A DNA stretch of 64,000 nt, from contig CAKQCB010000001.1 of NCBI GenBank assembly GCA_934216615.1, forward strand, positions 868,001 through 932,000. The letters are read 5' to 3'. Position 1 is the stretch's first letter. Each line of letters begins with the position of its first letter. Positions 61,985-64,000 of this stretch are shown here, in pieces. The notes below the pieces were generated by a model, which did not search any database, was not told where the DNA came from, and saw only the letters and a list, made by a program, of their open reading frames with translations. The position numbers and the translations under genes were made by a program. The DNA comes from an uncultured Anaerolineae bacterium. GTDB lineage: Bacteria > Chloroflexota > Anaerolineae > Aggregatilineales > Phototrophicaceae.

Positions 61985-62655
61985 GCAAAGCCATCATCGT
62001 CGTAGACTTTGCTTACAAAGGCACGCAGCGCAAAGGGCATGGCACGGGTCGTAAGGGACTGAGTTCCACGCTCAAATACCTACCATATCGGGACAAGGTG
62101 CAGAATCAGCTTGCCGCGAATCGGGATTACGAGCGCTGGCAGGATCACGGGATGGGCATTCACTGGCGCGACATCATGAAGCACAGTGATGACCTCCAGA
62201 GCAAGCACGTACTGGCGTGGACGTGGGTGATTTCGCCCGCGCCTGACCTGATGGCACTTATCCCGGAGGCAGAACGACGCGATCTTGTCTGTGACCTGAC
62301 CGAGCGTATCGTTGAGGATTACTATCTGGAGCGCGGCTTTGGTGTACCGGAGTACAGCTATATTCTGCATGACCGCGAGGCGAAGATGGAGGACGACGGC
62401 GAAACCATGCAGCAGCTTCATACCCACGTCGTCTTGCCGGGAACTGCGCCGCTGGATGGGATAGACCGGGCGGCGGTGTACAACAACAAAGAGCGTAGGC
62501 ATGATGTGTTATTCCGCGAGATTGCCAGCCGCCACTTCAGCGCGGCACTGGATCGGATTGTCGGTCCAGATTGGCAGCTTCTACGTGAGGAATCCGAAAT
62601 CGAACCGGAACAACCCGCACCAGATGATCTGGATGCGTGGTTTCTAGGACGGTAG
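61981..62655 (+). CDS. Putative mobilisation/relaxase-like protein
   Basis: The 224-residue protein starts at TTG 61981, overlapping the previous stop (TTGA). VVDFAYKGTQRKGHGTGRKGL and LKYLPYRDK open the protein. YILHDREAK followed by QQLHTHVVLPGT gives a His-x-His cluster, as in the metal site of relaxases and related plasmid replication or mobilisation nucleases. It could nick DNA at a transfer or replication origin. Base and codon use (many CTG, GAG, GGC) differ from the main part of the window. The assignment is tentative. Confidence 0.5.
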   Translation: MSKAIIVVDFAYKGTQRKGHGTGRKGLSSTLKYLPYRDKVQNQLAANRDYERWQDHGMGIHWRDIMKHSDDLQSKHVLAWTWVISPAPDLMALIPEAERRDLVCDLTERIVEDYYLERGFGVPEYSYILHDREAKMEDDGETMQQLHTHVVLPGTAPLDGIDRAAVYNNKERRHDVLFREIASRHFSAALDRIVGPDWQLLREESEIEPEQPAPDDLDAWFLGR

Positions 62656-62823
62656 AGGAATAGTGAGGATAATGCCCCGACGACTGGTTACAACCCCTAC
62701 GCTGAGTGTGATGTCTGCATCACGGCGGAAGGTCTGTGCAGCGACCCGATTCAGCAGTTTGTGAAACCGGATGAAGATGAGGTCGAACCAATGTCACCGT
62801 CAAGTGGATTGGTACACTTCTGA
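62656..62823 (+). pseudogene. Fragment in frame with the relaxase-like gene
   Basis: Directly after the TAG at 62653-62655 the same frame stays open for 55 codons. It has a Cys-containing stretch, GYNPYAECDVCITAEGLCSD, and an acidic end KPDEDEVEP. No start codon precedes it. It runs into the region where the histidine kinase frame begins (about 62785-62793). It is probably part of another gene of the mobile element, cut off at a recombination junction. Confidence 0.4.
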
Positions 62824-64000
62824 TCACCAGCCTGTTCGGTGTATTGCTGGTTGGTTTGATTGCCTATCAGACAACGGTCATGCAATACGACCAGTTGCGT
62901 ATGGAACAGACGGAAGCGTCCGTAGCAGATTTAGCGATGCGCTACTATCAGAATAATGGGACGTGGATAGGGTTGGATGCATGGTTGATGGAATCTCTGA
63001 TACCACCGCGATTGCCCGCTGGTGTGTTCCCACCCATACAATTTGTGATGGCGGATGCAGACGGCATCGTGATCATTGGGAGTGGCCCCTTTCAGATCGG
63101 CAGACAGCTAACATCGGATGAAATCGCTCAGGGGACACCCATTACTGTCGATGGTCAACAGGCAGGTATCCTGCTACCGCCACTCAACATTCCTGAACTC
63201 GATCCACGCGAGCAACGCTATATCAGCGGCATGAACCGAGCGCTTTTGATTGGTGGAGTGGGTGCAGCAGCGGCGGCACTGTTGATAGCCAGTGTGCTTT
63301 CGCGGCATTTTTTGAGTCCACTCACCGAACTCACCCGCGCTATCAAAGCTATGAAACAGGGCAATCTAGAACAACAGGTCGAAGTACGTACTCAGGACGA
63401 ACTGGGTGAGCTGGCACAGACGTTCAACCAGATGAGCGCCGAAATCCATCGCGTCAATCAACTGCGTCGGCAGATGACCGCCGACATAGCCCACGATTTG
63501 CGCACGCCGCTTACAGTAATTTCCGGCTATGTAGAGGCGCTGAAGGATGGCACGCTACCGCCCACACAGGAACGCTTCGAGGTAATAAATCAGGAAGTAA
63601 CGCTCCTGCGCCGCCTGATCGAGGATTTGCGTATTCTCTCGCTAGCCGATGCCGGTGAGCTAAATCTGCTTTATCAGGATGTTTGGCCTCACGACCTGCT
63701 TAAACAGGTCGTACATTCGTTTCAACCGCTGGCGGTCGCGCAGGATATCCGGCTGGAAGTTATCGCAGACCAGATGCTCCCCGTAATACAGGCCGACCCT
63801 GAACGAATGGTGCAGGTACTCGAAAATCTGGTCAGCAACGCTGTACGCCATACTCCCCATGGTGGTCAGGTGACGCTGACGGTGCAGCATCAGCAAAGTG
63901 GATTGCAAATCACCGTCCGCGATACTGGAGCGGGCATCCCCGCTGACAAGCTCCCCAATATCTTTGAGCGATTATATCGCGTCGAACCGTCACGATCAGA
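62793..64000 (+). CDS. Sensor histidine kinase (BaeS-like), start codon missing and 3' end outside window
   Basis: The frame is open from 62793 to the window end (402 codons). It has an N-terminal membrane segment (WIGTLLITSLFGVLLVGLIA), an external domain, and a second membrane segment (about 145-167). A HAMP domain follows with LSPLTELTRAIKAMKQGN. The phospho-acceptor His is in ADIAHDLRTPLTVISGY, the N box in ENLVSNAVRHTPHG and the G1 box in DTGAGIPADKL. Upstream in frame is TGA and then only codons for GRTN, with no ATG, GTG or TTG before the membrane segment. The natural first few residues seem to have been lost at a junction. No response-regulator gene is visible. Confidence 0.85.

Noticed and set aside
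1..64000. tRNA, rRNA or CRISPR loci
   Set aside because: None was noticed on reading; a dedicated tRNA or covariance-model search was not possible.

Overview
The window looks like chromosomal DNA of a member of the Chloroflexota, probably an Anaerolineae-like lineage. This is inferred from gene content, not from a marker search. The clues are a Tad pilus operon whose CpaE-type ATPase carries an intact response-regulator domain, many secreted proteins with Thr/Pro-rich linkers, a 2-oxoacid:ferredoxin oxidoreductase with fused gamma and alpha parts, and frequent TTG/GTG starts. No rRNA, tRNA or CRISPR array was seen.

Layout. 1-5474: end of a Tad/Flp pilus operon (cpaB partial, cpaE, tadA, tadB, tadC). 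5.5-7.0 kb: comFC, preceded by a promoter-like box and an intrinsic terminator, then hpf. 7.0-11.2 kb, minus strand: two glycosyltransferases, a PhnD-like lipoprotein and an Ig-fold membrane protein. 11.4-19.7 kb: lon, an AlbA_2 regulator, a LysM protein, a beta-propeller lipoprotein, fabG and a HIT protein. 19.7-27.4 kb: a DsbA-like protein, acnA, rnhA, an aminotransferase, a GNAT protein and a TPR-YIP1 protein. 27.7-32.1 kb: a deoxynucleoside kinase, a GntR/FadR regulator and korAB. 32.2-35.1 kb: a P1B metal exporter and its ArsR/SmtB repressor with two matching operators. 35.2-37.3 kb: an aldo/keto reductase, rpe and rpmB. 37.5-47.4 kb: a long plus-strand run of fakA, two degV genes, recG, coaD, a coiled-coil protein and comEC. 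47.5-54.0 kb: a membrane protein, nusB-tatC-arginase, then on the minus strand rlmN, a surface protein and a CPBP protease.

54.1-58.4 kb is the most interesting part. It is a sulfate ABC uptake operon (sbp-cysT-cysW-cysA, minus strand). Ahead of it lies a 22-residue open frame with a strong ribosome binding site that encodes four Cys within five codons. This is followed by a stem-loop and an intrinsic terminator just before sbp. A second strong terminator lies immediately upstream of the peptide. The layout is that of a cysteine-sensing leader-peptide attenuator.

58.4-64.0 kb: a small membrane protein and an SDR enzyme, then a patchwork that looks acquired and decayed. It holds an orphan fragment, a WD40 protein, a broken small gene and a relaxase-like gene from a mobile element, and a sensor histidine kinase that has lost its start codon at the junction and runs off the window end.

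How the genes fit together: aconitase and KorAB point to a ferredoxin-linked TCA branch. ComFC and ComEC belong to DNA uptake, and the Tad pilus could serve surface attachment. FakA with two DegV proteins suggests fatty-acid kinase activity. The sulfate operon would feed cysteine synthesis, which fits Cys-codon control.
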